Origin: Polynucleobacter sp. AP-Latsch-80-C2
Lineage (GTDB): Bacteria > Pseudomonadota > Gammaproteobacteria > Burkholderiales > Burkholderiaceae
NCBI RefSeq assembly: GCF_018882185.1
Contig: NZ_JACVOY010000004.1
Coordinates: forward strand, 1-64,000
DNA: 64,000 nucleotides
Direction of reading: 5' to 3'
Below are positions 45,947 to 54,631 of this stretch, in pieces. Position 1 is the first letter of the stretch. Every line of letters starts with the position of its first letter. The notes below the pieces were generated by a model that saw only the letters and a list, made by a program, of their open reading frames with translations, was not told where the DNA came from and ran no database searches. The position numbers and the translations under genes are program-made.

Positions 45947-47110
45947 ATGAAAAAGCACCTTCCTTCCGTCAGGCTATTGCTTGTCTTATTGATTGGTGTT
46001 GCTTGGTCCCTCTATTCCCTGCAATTTCTAGATCAAGGTATTTTCTGGGACCTGGGGATTTATGAAAAAGCTGTTGGGGTCTTTAATGCTGGCGGCAATC
46101 CATACGAACTGAACGGCTACCTCTCTTTTGTCTATCACCCATTAGTACTGCGCTTCATGGCGCTCTTTGGCAACAATGTAGGCATAGCTCTTATGGGCGC
46201 TTATTTAGCAAGCCTGCTCTTCTTTGTCAGTAGCCTGGGCAGCAATCGCTCTTGGTGGCTCTATAGTTTTCTTGCCTTTGCCTACTGCGGTATTGGCACC
46301 ATCTCTATTGGCAGCGGAAATGTGACCGTCTTCTTTCATTTGGTCTTACTTGGCCTATTACTAAGAAAAATTGCTAATGGCAACGCTTTGGAGGGTGTCC
46401 CTAGCAAGCTCACTGCAGTATTTATTTTGACTGTGATGGTATTTAGCTTGGTCAAGCCCTATATGTTGGCTTACCTGATCATTCCATTAGTTTCCACCTG
46501 GAAAACTTCTAAACAAAAATCCATCTGGTCTCTTGTGTTTATGGCGGCTAGTTTGTTGGCGCTTACTCTGCTAATTAGCTCCCTTTATTTTGGTGCTGAA
46601 TTCCAATCCTTCCTCTCGGCAGTCCAAGGCCAAACGCTTGGTAAGCGAGATCTAGGATATGGCTTGGTGATGTATTTCTATGAGCACTACCTGAGCGCCG
46701 GCTCTCTCATCTACCGTGCTTTTGTATTACATTTTGCAATCCTAGGTGCCGTCATTTTGACCGCCCTCTTCTTGGCAAAGCGCTCGGGCCTGCTCAATAG
46801 TGCTAGATTTACTCTGCTGCTCTATTTTCTGCTGACTATTCTCAATCCCAGATTGAAGGTCTATGATCTCTTTCCGGCACTCATCGCCCTATTTATCTTT
46901 GCATCACCCCTAAAGCAGGGACTTATTGCCAAATGGCTATTTGTGGTCGCCTATGCTTTATCCCTGAGCCAGTTAGCAGGCACACCCTTATTTGCACATA
47001 CCGGCATCTTGTCTGACCCACTGAACGTCTACTATCTAAGCATGGGCTTAGTTTTTATTGGGATGATGCCGTACTTTCTTTTGAAACCAGGATATTCTTT
47101 GAAAAAGTAA
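45947..47110 (+). CDS. GT87-like polytopic membrane glycosyltransferase (DUF2029-type)
   Basis: A 387-residue protein with about ten membrane segments. FWDLGIYEKAVGVF on the first outside loop carries the GT-C Asp of the mannosyltransferase PimE-like family, followed by GNPYELNGYLSFVYHPLV, a segment typical of DUF2029/GT87. A later LNPRLKVYDLFPAL block is also characteristic. It would use a polyprenyl-phosphate sugar at the periplasmic side. ATG 45947 is preferred over the in-frame ATG 45926, which overlaps the previous gene. It closes the polysaccharide locus. Confidence 0.75.
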   Translation: MKKHLPSVRLLLVLLIGVAWSLYSLQFLDQGIFWDLGIYEKAVGVFNAGGNPYELNGYLSFVYHPLVLRFMALFGNNVGIALMGAYLASLLFFVSSLGSNRSWWLYSFLAFAYCGIGTISIGSGNVTVFFHLVLLGLLLRKIANGNALEGVPSKLTAVFILTVMVFSLVKPYMLAYLIIPLVSTWKTSKQKSIWSLVFMAASLLALTLLISSLYFGAEFQSFLSAVQGQTLGKRDLGYGLVMYFYEHYLSAGSLIYRAFVLHFAILGAVILTALFLAKRSGLLNSARFTLLLYFLLTILNPRLKVYDLFPALIALFIFASPLKQGLIAKWLFVVAYALSLSQLAGTPLFAHTGILSDPLNVYYLSMGLVFIGMMPYFLLKPGYSLKK

Positions 47111-47185
47111 TCTGGTTTTTATAAAATACCCAGACAACAAAAAAGCATTTTTACAATAATTTATTAAACAAACAGGAGAATAAAC

Positions 47186-47314
47186 ATAGCAAAAATCGAT
47201 CTACGTAACTCAGTAACGGAATGTGCGCAGTCAGTCAAAAAAGAGAATGCTGGTAAATATTACAACTACGGCATCAAAGACTGCATCAAATCTATTGCTG
47301 CGCAAAAGCAATAA
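47186..47314 (+). CDS. 42-codon small ORF with strong ribosome site but ATA start
   Basis: An AGGAG at 47174-47178 lies seven bases before ATA GCA AAA ATC GAT. The frame continues 42 codons (I/M-AKIDLRNSVTECAQ...) to TAA at 47312, followed within 25 bases by a terminator-like hairpin. The peptide is 42 residues, with two cysteines (residues 13 and 33) and a KENAGKYYNYGIKDC segment. The usual start ATG is replaced by ATA, so the gene either uses a very rare start or is a decayed ATG gene. I do not recognise the family. The spacing, ribosome site and terminator support real expression at some time. Confidence 0.5.
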   Translation: MAKIDLRNSVTECAQSVKKENAGKYYNYGIKDCIKSIAAQKQ

Positions 47315-47338
47315 TGAGTTTGTAAGTATTTAGACAGT

Positions 47339-47366
47339 AAAAAAGCCACCCTAAGGTGACTTTTTG
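47339..47366. terminator. bidirectional rho-independent terminator
   Basis: AAAAAAGCCACC, CTAA, GGTGACTTTTTG forms a hairpin with one mismatch in the stem and an A/T run on both sides. It sits between the small ORF (plus) and the HiPIP gene (minus) and can serve both. Confidence 0.75.
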
Positions 47367-47392
47367 TTTAATGCTTTTTTGCTATTGAGCTA

Positions 47393-47701
47393 TTAAGCCT
47401 TCTTAGCGTAAGCAGAGCACCAGCCTTTACCAGCGACTTGCTTACCAGCAAACAATGCGCAACCACCAGCAGCTGCACCAGCTTTACCTTGGAACAATGC
47501 GCAGTTATCACACTCTTGACCAGCAGCGTATTTAGCGTATTTAGCTTTATCAACTGTAGTTGCATTGGCCTTGTAACCTAGGGCAGCAGCTTGTGGATCA
47601 GTTTCTGCAACCATTGCTTGAGCTTGAACTTTACCGTTCAAGGCTAATGTGCAAGCACCAGCAGCAGACAAAATCATAAATTGGCGACGACTATTTTTCA
47701 T
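47393..47701 (-). CDS. high-potential iron-sulfur protein (HiPIP)
   Basis: A 102-residue precursor. The N-terminus has a twin-arginine signal (SRRQFMILSAAGACTLAL, cleavage near AQA), so it is exported folded through Tat. The mature part has four cysteines in the HiPIP pattern ECDNCALF, GGCALF and GWCSAY, binding one 4Fe-4S cluster. HiPIPs carry electrons in the periplasm between cytochrome complexes and oxidases or reductases. The length and spacing fit the family. No redox partner gene is adjacent. Confidence 0.92.
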   Translation of the reverse strand: MKNSRRQFMILSAAGACTLALNGKVQAQAMVAETDPQAAALGYKANATTVDKAKYAKYAAGQECDNCALFQGKAGAAAGGCALFAGKQVAGKGWCSAYAKKA

Positions 47702-47857
47702 GTGAACTCCAAAGTTTCAAGAAAGTGGGAAGGTAAAAACTCATTACTGATACGAATCATAGTAGAGGAAAGAGCTCCGCACTAGGAGCCTCTTAATTGC
47801 TTGATTTATATAGCTATTTTGTTGAGAATTGTTCTCAAACAGATGTTGAGTTGAAGC

Positions 47858-48076
47858 TTACTTCCAACCCTTGAGGTTCATGCAGTTTGCCCACTGCTTA
47901 AAGTGCACTCCCGATCCAGACTCCGGGTAGTCCTGCTTGCACTCCGCAAGTTCCTTACGGTAAACATCTTTGTTATTTTTATTAGGATCAATATTTTCAG
48001 TAGGAAAGCTATTGCAGGCAAAGAGCAATGCTAGCGCTGAACATAAGATGAAATATTTGGTGAGAGTTTGATTCAT
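47858..48076 (-). CDS. small lipoprotein of unknown function
   Basis: A 72-residue protein with a signal peptide and lipobox ending LLFAC (acylated Cys at 21). The mature ~52 residues are charged, with YRKELAECKQDYPESGSG and FKQWANCMNLKGW, two cysteines that could pair in the periplasm. It resembles other short proteobacterial outer-membrane lipoproteins with a CxxD...W..CM..KGW end. It lies three bases from the next lipoprotein gene, so they are probably one transcript. Confidence 0.7.
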   Translation of the reverse strand: MNQTLTKYFILCSALALLFACNSFPTENIDPNKNNKDVYRKELAECKQDYPESGSGVHFKQWANCMNLKGWK

Positions 48077-48079
48077 GGC

Positions 48080-48991
48080 TTATCGACTTGCTCGAGAGAT
48101 GGCTTTCATATAAGTACCATGGTTACCGCAGGCACGATTAAAGGCTACCGCAGCTAAAGATTCTTTGCCTTCGACAGTTCCACGAATAGAACTACCCTTG
48201 CCTTGTACTTGAACACTATAGGTATTACTTTGACAATTCGCAGTGAAAGTGAAATCACCTTTTTTCGGAAAGTCTTTATCCAGAACATATGAAGAAATTT
48301 TAATTTCTCGAACATCCTTCTTGCTATCGACCACCAGAACTTCGTTATTGATTACCTCAAAAAATGTTGGGAAGTTTGGTGCTGCAGAGCTCAAGGAATC
48401 TGAGGCCTGAATAATTGGATCGGTACTCTTTTCTTTTTCAGTTTTTACTTGACCATCTTGATACAAGAAGTAATTGATGTTTTTTTCATCGATAAATTTC
48501 CGTCCGCAGATTTTGCTACGAATATAAGCCATCGCTGTTTTTGGGCGAATCTTGATCCAGCCATATTCTTTGGTTGGATCATTCGCTTGACTCATTGCTA
48601 CCGCTGGCGGAATATTCTGCGCATAAAAGATTTCTGACCATTGATGGTTACCCAAGCAATCCATTTTTTGACGGTAAGGCCCAACAATCGTTGGATTAAA
48701 TCGATCGAGGCGATTCTTTTCTCGAGGAGAGATGAAGGCATCAAATGTAATCACACCATCTTCATCTTCAGTCAAGGTATAGGGATCGTAAAACCAGTTC
48801 TTGGTGGATGATTCGGCGAGCAAGATCCAGGAGCGATCTTGGTAATCCTTCAAGTTTTCAGGTGGAATCTTAAAGAAAGGGTTTTCTACTTTAGGGCCGG
48901 TGATTTTCTCGACATCTGGCGGCTGAGGCAGAAAAGTACACCCAGAAATCAGTAAAGCCCAAAGCGAAAGTAGAAATAAAGATCTTCTCAT
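48080..48991 (-). CDS. putative lipoprotein of unknown function
   Basis: About 303 residues with signal peptide MRRSLFLLSLWALLISGC (lipobox ISGC). The ATG at 48991 starts inside the folE stop region; an earlier ATG at 49009 is also possible. The mature protein contains two related beta-rich portions, one beginning SWILLAESSTKNWFYDP and including a Cys-containing IRSKICGRKFIDE, the other ending AFNRACGNHGTYMKA. The first part resembles the surface-adhesin-like CE domain often seen in Burkholderiales lipoproteins. The function is unknown. It is downstream of folE on the same strand. Confidence 0.65.
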   Translation of the reverse strand: MRRSLFLLSLWALLISGCTFLPQPPDVEKITGPKVENPFFKIPPENLKDYQDRSWILLAESSTKNWFYDPYTLTEDEDGVITFDAFISPREKNRLDRFNPTIVGPYRQKMDCLGNHQWSEIFYAQNIPPAVAMSQANDPTKEYGWIKIRPKTAMAYIRSKICGRKFIDEKNINYFLYQDGQVKTEKEKSTDPIIQASDSLSSAAPNFPTFFEVINNEVLVVDSKKDVREIKISSYVLDKDFPKKGDFTFTANCQSNTYSVQVQGKGSSIRGTVEGKESLAAVAFNRACGNHGTYMKAISRASR

Positions 48992-48995
48992 TCGT

Positions 48996-49790
48996 CTATT
49001 TTCGCTCAATCAGAGCCAAGAACTCCCGACGCAGATTGGAATCCTTCAAAAAGGCTCCGCGCATCACACTATTGATCATTTTGGAGTCGCGATCTTTTAC
49101 GCCACGCCATTGCATGCAGAAGTGATCAGCATCCATGACCACAGCTACGCCAACCGGCTTAATCTTCTTCTCCAGCATGTCGGCCAATTCCACTACCGCC
49201 TCTTCCTGAATCTGAGGACGGCACATGACCCACTCTGTCAGACGGGAATACTTAGACAAGCCAATTAATGCTGAGTTCTTACTTGGTAGAACACCAATCC
49301 AGATGCGACCCATGATTGGGCATAAGTGATGGGAGCAGGCGCTACGGACGGTAATCGGGCCAATAATCATCAACTCATTGAGACGACTGACATTAGGGAA
49401 CTTCGTTAGGGCGGGCTGCTCAACATAACGTCCGTTAAATACTTCCTGGACATACATCTTGGCAACGCGACGACTTGTGTTCTTCGTATTGTGATCGCTC
49501 TCGGTATCAATCACCAAGCTTTCTAAGACGGCCTGCATCTTCTCGGCCACCTCATCCATTAAGCCCTCCAGCTCACCTGGCTTAATGAAAGCGGCAATAT
49601 TGTCATTCGCATGAAAGCGGGCATTCTGCGCCTTGATGCGACGACGAATCAGTGTTGATAAAGGCAAACCTTCATCTGCTTTAGTAGCTTTAGCAACTTT
49701 TGTAGCAGGGGTGATTTTCTTAGCCACCACCTTCTTTAGCGGCGTCTTTGCAGGGGTACTTTTTTTAACTGCTACTTTTTTAGTAGGCAT
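48996..49790 (-). CDS. folE: GTP cyclohydrolase I (folate/tetrahydrobiopterin pathway)
   Basis: The core from about residue 42 to 264 is a standard FolE: RRVAKMYVQEVF, the zinc-binding CSHHLCP, IGLSKYSRL and HFCMQWRGV with the second zinc Cys. It converts GTP to dihydroneopterin triphosphate. The first 41 residues are unusual: alanine/proline/threonine-rich with 12 lysines (KKVAVKK, KKVVAKK), like histone H1-type or AlgP tails. This extension is not part of typical FolE (about 220 residues). No in-frame later start would preserve the catalytic core completely except beyond residue 80, so the tail is probably real. Confidence 0.92.
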   Translation of the reverse strand: MPTKKVAVKKSTPAKTPLKKVVAKKITPATKVAKATKADEGLPLSTLIRRRIKAQNARFHANDNIAAFIKPGELEGLMDEVAEKMQAVLESLVIDTESDHNTKNTSRRVAKMYVQEVFNGRYVEQPALTKFPNVSRLNELMIIGPITVRSACSHHLCPIMGRIWIGVLPSKNSALIGLSKYSRLTEWVMCRPQIQEEAVVELADMLEKKIKPVGVAVVMDADHFCMQWRGVKDRDSKMINSVMRGAFLKDSNLRREFLALIERK

Positions 49791-49832
49791 AAATGATGAT
49801 TGTCTCGTTAATGTTTTTAAGAATGCTGAAAT

Positions 49833-50204
49833 TTAAATCTGGAAAAAGAGGCTGACTACGCAAAGAATGCCAATAGACCAAACAATGGATCTGGTCGTTG
49901 GCCAATTGGCTACATAGCAAACCAAATAGGCAATACGCGCCAGCACAAAACCGACCGCCAGCAAGTCAATACGCGCTTGGGGTGCCTGCGCAATCGAAGC
50001 AATAATGACTGCAGCAAAAAAGAAAGGTAAGGATTCAAATAGATTGGCTTGAGCAGCATTGGCACGCGCCCTAAATCCAGTCTGCTTTGCTAACCATTGG
50101 CGAGGCGCACTATTGTCGTAACCTTCAAAACCTTTTTTGGCGATCCCAGCAGCCACGTAGGGAAGTAAACCCATAATCAATATGCAAAAGTAAGCAATGG
50201 TCAT
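49833..50204 (-). CDS. MAPEG-family membrane protein
   Basis: 123 residues with four membrane segments and the MAPEG pattern: a first segment ending [11 protein letters not shown], the [23 protein letters not shown] block (the ANxxQxNxxESL motif of the family) and a paired third and fourth segment. Human relatives are glutathione S-transferases/leukotriene C4 synthase; bacterial roles are mostly undefined. Its start overlaps the plsY stop by four bases, so it is coupled to plsY. Confidence 0.88.
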   Translation of the reverse strand: MTIAYFCILIMGLLPYVAAGIAKKGFEGYDNSAPRQWLAKQTGFRARANAAQANLFESLPFFFAAVIIASIAQAPQARIDLLAVGFVLARIAYLVCYVANWPTTRSIVWSIGILCVVSLFFQI

Positions 50205-50866
50205 ACGTTTCCTTTTTCGTCAGTAGCTTGTGCATTCTTTTTAGAGCCCTTAGATCCTATACGTGACTCAGTGCCATTCATCAGGTTTTGAATATTGCTG
50301 CGATGACGCCAGATGAGTAGCAAGCAAACTACCAAGAGCGCTGCGCCCATCGGCTGAAAGCCAAACAAAAATACAAAATAAATTGGACCAAATATTGCAG
50401 CAGCCAGCGCAGCTAATGAGGAGTAGCGCATAAACATCGCCACAATAATCCAAGTACTTAAAGTGGCCGCGCCCAAGATCCAATTAATGCCGAACAAAAT
50501 ACCGCAAGCGGTTGCAACACCCTTGCCGCCTTTAAAGCCATGAAAGATCGGAAACAAGTGACCCAAGAAAACAGCGATCACTACGCCACATAAAATCCAC
50601 GAACCCATGGTCGATGTCAATGACGCATCACCCAAAATGACGCGCGCCAACATCACTGCGAGGTAACCCTTTAAGGCATCGCCAATTAAAGTAAGAACGG
50701 CAGCCAATTTATTACCGGTACGCAAAACATTAGTGGCACCAGGATTGCCTGAGCCATAAGAATGGGGGTCCGGTAAACGCATGCATTTACTCACGACCAC
50801 CGCAAAAGAAACTGACCCAATCAAATACGCAATGGGAATAAGCAAAAGGGCTAAATTTTGATCCAT
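50201..50866 (-). CDS. plsY: glycerol-3-phosphate acyltransferase PlsY
   Basis: 221 residues with five to six membrane segments and the PlsY loop motifs [34 protein letters not shown] and the third [14 protein letters not shown] block. PlsY transfers acyl groups from acyl-phosphate to glycerol 3-phosphate in phospholipid synthesis at the inner membrane. A charged tail of about 20 residues ([15 protein letters not shown]) follows the last segment. Confidence 0.94.
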   Translation of the reverse strand: MDQNLALLLIPIAYLIGSVSFAVVVSKCMRLPDPHSYGSGNPGATNVLRTGNKLAAVLTLIGDALKGYLAVMLARVILGDASLTSTMGSWILCGVVIAVFLGHLFPIFHGFKGGKGVATACGILFGINWILGAATLSTWIIVAMFMRYSSLAALAAAIFGPIYFVFLFGFQPMGAALLVVCLLLIWRHRSNIQNLMNGTESRIGSKGSKKNAQATDEKGNV

Positions 50867-50921
50867 AGCGCTATCTTAAACAGTAAAAGGGAAATGCAGG
50901 GAATGAGGTTTGGCTGATTGC

Positions 50922-51878
50922 CTAGCTACCCCGTGGGTGGTGTTGCTGATGAATCGATTTAAGACGCTCTCTGGCCACATGGGTATAGATTTGGGTAGTA
51001 GATATATCAGCATGCCCCAGTAAGAGCTGCACCACCCTTAGGTCTGCCCCATGGTTTAACAAGTGGGTAGCAAAGGCATGGCGCAAGGTATGAGGCGATA
51101 AGGCGACTGGGATATTGGCGATGGTGGCGTAACGCTTAATCAGCGCCCAGAAGGCCTGACGAGTCAATCCTGTGCCGGTATGGCGCCCCACAAAGACGGC
51201 ATCCGTGGTTTTACCCTCTAGCAAGGTTGCCCTCGCTTCGGCAAGGTAACGTCGTAGCCATTGCCCCGCCTCCCCACCAAAAGGGACTAAACGCTCTTTA
51301 CCGCCCTTGCCATTCACAACCCGTACAACACCTTCGTTCATTCCGAGCGCAACTGTTTTCAAAGAAACAATTTCAGAAACACGTAAACCACTGGCATACA
51401 TTAATTCGAGCATAGTGCGATCACGTAAACCGAGGGGTGTATCAATATCAGGCGCGCCCAGTAATGCAGTCACCTGCTCTTCACTTAAAGTCTTTGGAAA
51501 ACGCATGGCTTGTTTCGCAGCACGTAGCCCAATGCACGGATCCGACTTCACTAAGTTGATACGCAGTGCATGACGATAGAAACGCTTAAATACTGTGAGT
51601 CGCCGATTTGCAGTAGTTGCTTTATCTGCGCGCCGAAATGCAAAGTAGGCAGTTAAATCTTTTTCAGTAACGCCATATAAGTCGCCACCAGATTGTTTGT
51701 AGAGCCACTGCGCCAAGAGCAAGAGATCGCGTCGGTAGGCAGTTAGGCTATTTTGCGCAAGGCCGTCTTCAAGCCAGCAGGCATCACAAAAGCGCTCAAT
51801 AGCCTCTTGGCTAGCCGGCGCTATGTCAGCAGGCTTAGCCTTTAAGCCAGTGCCCGCTGATGTTTCTTTTTTAGTCAC
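50922..51878 (-). CDS. xerD: tyrosine recombinase XerD
   Basis: A 318-residue tyrosine recombinase with the full catalytic set: R166 (ASGLRVSE), K191, H263 and R266 ([10 protein letters not shown]), H289 (LLGHAD) and nucleophile Y298 (YTHV). An N-terminal SAM-like core-binding domain occupies residues 25-120. XerD with XerC resolves chromosome dimers at dif. Its start overlaps yajQ by eight bases. No dif-like site was searched for successfully in the window. An integrase is unlikely, given the length and housekeeping neighbours. Confidence 0.93.
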   Translation of the reverse strand: MTKKETSAGTGLKAKPADIAPASQEAIERFCDACWLEDGLAQNSLTAYRRDLLLLAQWLYKQSGGDLYGVTEKDLTAYFAFRRADKATTANRRLTVFKRFYRHALRINLVKSDPCIGLRAAKQAMRFPKTLSEEQVTALLGAPDIDTPLGLRDRTMLELMYASGLRVSEIVSLKTVALGMNEGVVRVVNGKGGKERLVPFGGEAGQWLRRYLAEARATLLEGKTTDAVFVGRHTGTGLTRQAFWALIKRYATIANIPVALSPHTLRHAFATHLLNHGADLRVVQLLLGHADISTTQIYTHVARERLKSIHQQHHPRGS

Positions 51879-52356
51879 GGAAGTTATTAAAGCCCAATGG
51901 CGCCTCTGTTACTTCTTTGCGCAATAAGGTCATCACTTCTTGTAGATCATCACGCTTGCCACCAGTAACGCGCACTGCATCACCTTGGATACTGGCTTGT
52001 ACTTTGATCTTGCTGTCTTTGACAATGCGCACGACTTTTTTAGCCAAGTCTGAAGTAATCCCTTTTTGGATCTTCATGGTTTGCTTGCGCTTATCGCTGC
52101 CAATCGTTTCTTTTTTATCATCTTTTAAATAACGGACATCGACATTGCGTTTGGCCATCTTGCCAAAGAGTACATCACGCACTTGACCCAATTTGAAATC
52201 ATCATCACCAAACAAAATGAGTGTTTCGTCTTTTTGCTCTACTCGGCTATCAGAACCTTTAAAGTCAAAACGATTGGTAATTTCTTTATTTGATTGCTCA
52301 ACTGCATTTTTGAGCTCGATCATATCCGGTTCGCAAACCACGTCAAATGAGGGCAT
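51871..52356 (-). CDS. yajQ: YajQ-family nucleotide-binding protein
   Basis: 161 residues, the family's exact length, beginning [19 protein letters not shown] and containing [17 protein letters not shown] and [19 protein letters not shown]. YajQ-type proteins bind cyclic di-GMP in Xanthomonas and Pseudomonas and fold as two RNP-like domains. It is the first gene of the unit with xerD and divergent from murB. Confidence 0.93.
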   Translation of the reverse strand: MPSFDVVCEPDMIELKNAVEQSNKEITNRFDFKGSDSRVEQKDETLILFGDDDFKLGQVRDVLFGKMAKRNVDVRYLKDDKKETIGSDKRKQTMKIQKGITSDLAKKVVRIVKDSKIKVQASIQGDAVRVTGGKRDDLQEVMTLLRKEVTEAPLGFNNFRD

Positions 52357-52458
52357 AACAACTCCTTGTATTTTTGTATTACATCTTTACTAAGTAAGGC
52401 ATTACTGGGATTTTCCAGAAAATTCTCCTGGAATTCCGAAGACGAATAAGATTGTGGC

Positions 52459-53502
52459 ATGAACTGTGCAAAAAATGCGCCCCTTCCACCCAATTTGACT
52501 CTCAATCTCGGGCTCAAATCCAGAAATACCTTCGGCCTAGAGGTGAAAGCCGAGCGTGCATTTGAAATTAATGATGCCGCACAGCTGCCTGCTTTATTTG
52601 AAGAAATTGCCTTGAAACATTGGTCTTGGCGCGTCTTAGGCGGGGGAAGCAATGTGATTCTGCCCCCCAATCTAGAGGGCGCAACCCTGCTGATGAATAT
52701 CACCGGCCAAGAAGTAGTCCGCGAAGATGAGAGCGATACCTATCTTGTCGTAGGTGCTGGGGTGAATTGGCATGAATTAGTCGCCTGGACCCTCAATCAC
52801 AAATTACCGGGCCTAGAAAATTTAGCCTTGATACCAGGAACCGTTGGTGCAGCACCGATTCAGAACATTGGCGCCTATGGTGTAGAGATCGCCCAGTACA
52901 TCGACAGCATTGAAGCCTTCGACAGCAAGAGCAATGCATTTGTGACACTTTCTAATAAAGACTGTCAGTTTGCTTATCGCGATAGTTTCTTTAAACAAAA
53001 CCCCCATCGCTTTATTGTCACTAAGGTGATCTTCAAGATCCCGAAAGCATGGCGAGCAAGAGTGCATTACGCCGATCTCGCCAATTTTTTTACTGAAGCA
53101 GGAAACTCCAACCCTAGCACCCAAGAAATCTTTGATGCTGTTTGCCAAATTCGGACTAAAAAATTACCAGATCCAAAAGTGATCGGCAATGCAGGAAGCT
53201 TTTTTCAGAACCCAGTTGTTGGCGCAGATCAATATGCACAGCTGATGAAACAGTTCCCTAATGTTGTTTCATATCCCGATGCCGCTGGACAACGCAAGCT
53301 CGCTGCAGGTTGGCTGATCGATCAATGTGGCTTTAAAGGCCAACGCGTTGGCGAAGTAGGTGTTTATGAAAAACAAGCGCTGGTCATCGTCAATCATGGC
53401 AATGCCACTGCTGCAGATATTTTGTCGCTAGCTAAAACGATTCAAGATTCTGTAAAAGGAAGGTTTGGCGTCACTCTGGATATTGAGCCAAACATTCTTT
53501 AG
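52459..53502 (+). CDS. murB: UDP-N-acetylmuramate dehydrogenase (MurB)
   Basis: A 347-residue FAD enzyme: LGGGSNVILP and GTVGAAPIQNIGAYG bind FAD; GNAGSFFQNPVV carries the catalytic Ser that protonates the substrate; LDIEPNI at the end holds the conserved Glu. It reduces UDP-GlcNAc-enolpyruvate to UDP-MurNAc in peptidoglycan synthesis. It ends with no gap to a convergent gene. Confidence 0.95.
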   Translation: MNCAKNAPLPPNLTLNLGLKSRNTFGLEVKAERAFEINDAAQLPALFEEIALKHWSWRVLGGGSNVILPPNLEGATLLMNITGQEVVREDESDTYLVVGAGVNWHELVAWTLNHKLPGLENLALIPGTVGAAPIQNIGAYGVEIAQYIDSIEAFDSKSNAFVTLSNKDCQFAYRDSFFKQNPHRFIVTKVIFKIPKAWRARVHYADLANFFTEAGNSNPSTQEIFDAVCQIRTKKLPDPKVIGNAGSFFQNPVVGADQYAQLMKQFPNVVSYPDAAGQRKLAAGWLIDQCGFKGQRVGEVGVYEKQALVIVNHGNATAADILSLAKTIQDSVKGRFGVTLDIEPNIL

Positions 53503-54549
53503 CTATTGAGTAAATGCCAATAATTCAGGATATTGCTTAAGTAAGGCTGCTCTTCCCTGATTTAGTCGCCTTTTCCATCCAGGGCCTCGCGAAAGAGCGT
53601 CAGACCATGCATCTCTAATTAAATTCGCCTGCCCATTCTCGAACATTGCTTTGAAAATTGCAGCGGCCTGACCTAAATCTTTATTTGCCTTCACCCTCTC
53701 TTGAATCGGCCTCTCTCCATAAACAATTAATTTGTGAACTGCATACCTCTCGGGACTTGGAATGTTGACTATACAAGCCCCTTCTCTTGAAATAAGCACT
53801 GCCTGAGTAACGTTAATTAATGAAAATTCCATAAACTTGAGACACTCGAGGGTCAACCCTAATTCCGGCATCGCTATAGGACCGCCATTGCGTGTTTGTG
53901 GAGTTACAAAATCTAGGCGTAGTTCTGGGTCTTGAGGATTGCGATATTGCGCCCCCGTTTTTCCAGAAAACTCCGTAATTGGTAGCAGACCCATTTCAAG
54001 AGAATTGAGGGCATCATGTACTGAAATTTTGACATTCGCACCTAAAGCAATCGATACATTTTTACCTGCATGTGCAAAATCTACATCCATTGTTAGTTGG
54101 GATGAAAGCCAATGCACTCCAAGCATATTGCCCATTGCTAAAAATGCGTGAGTACCAATTAAAACCCCGCCTGCCCCAAAAAAACCATACTGCTCAAGTC
54201 GATTAATAACTCGAAAATGTTTGGTTAAGGTTATTGCACAACCTAGCGCTTCAGCAGATTTTGCTTGTTTCTTGATCTTATCGTGCAGTGCTGCACTTTT
54301 AATAACTTGATGTTTTTCAATAAGCTCAAGAACTCTTTTGTCCTCGGGGCCTACATAAGCCATTCGGCCAGTTCCATCTATATCCCTATATCCATAATAG
54401 ATATAGGGCTTGCCTTTCTGTTGCTGCCGATGAAATGAACCAGGAAGCGCACGAAAACGATCAATGCTTTGAATTCTCAATTCATCTTGTAATTCAGCAT
54501 ATGCACTCTGTGCCGATAGAGATAAGGGTACGTATAAATCTTTACTCAT
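53503..54549 (-). CDS. nucleotidyltransferase-fold protein (GSU2403/NTP_transf_8-type)
   Basis: About 348 residues from ATG 54549. The central region reads GAGGVLIGTHAFLAMGNMLG and TMDVDFAH, the GT/S-hairpin and aspartate pair (DVD) of nucleotidyltransferase folds. SPERYAVHKLIVYGER is a later family block. These proteins are predicted nucleotidyltransferases of unknown target, sometimes linked to toxin-antitoxin or defence functions. An upstream ATG 54594 would add 15 residues but lies in the inverted repeat, and no Shine-Dalgarno precedes the 54549 start. It is inserted between murB and xseA with no partner gene. Confidence 0.75.
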   Translation of the reverse strand: MSKDLYVPLSLSAQSAYAELQDELRIQSIDRFRALPGSFHRQQQKGKPYIYYGYRDIDGTGRMAYVGPEDKRVLELIEKHQVIKSAALHDKIKKQAKSAEALGCAITLTKHFRVINRLEQYGFFGAGGVLIGTHAFLAMGNMLGVHWLSSQLTMDVDFAHAGKNVSIALGANVKISVHDALNSLEMGLLPITEFSGKTGAQYRNPQDPELRLDFVTPQTRNGGPIAMPELGLTLECLKFMEFSLINVTQAVLISREGACIVNIPSPERYAVHKLIVYGERPIQERVKANKDLGQAAAIFKAMFENGQANLIRDAWSDALSRGPGWKRRLNQGRAALLKQYPELLAFTQ

Positions 54550-54553
54550 GTGG

Positions 54554-54583
54554 TTATTATACATATAATTTTTTGTATAATAA
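54554..54583 (-). promoter_or_regulatory. perfect 10-bp inverted repeat at the nucleotidyltransferase-fold gene promoter
   Basis: TTATTATACA and TGTATAATAA form perfect 10-base arms around a 10-base AT spacer, ending four bases upstream of the start codon at 54549. Each arm contains a -10-like TATAAT/TATTAT. It may be both promoter and operator for the gene. Confidence 0.55.
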
Positions 54584-54631
54584 CTACTTTTCACTTATGG
54601 TTGTCTTGTTCCCACCAATAGCATTAAAGAC

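Noticed and set aside
50922..51878. XerD-like gene as phage or island integrase next to att sites
   Set aside because: Full XerD layout, overlap with yajQ and housekeeping neighbours; no tRNA or direct repeats seen.
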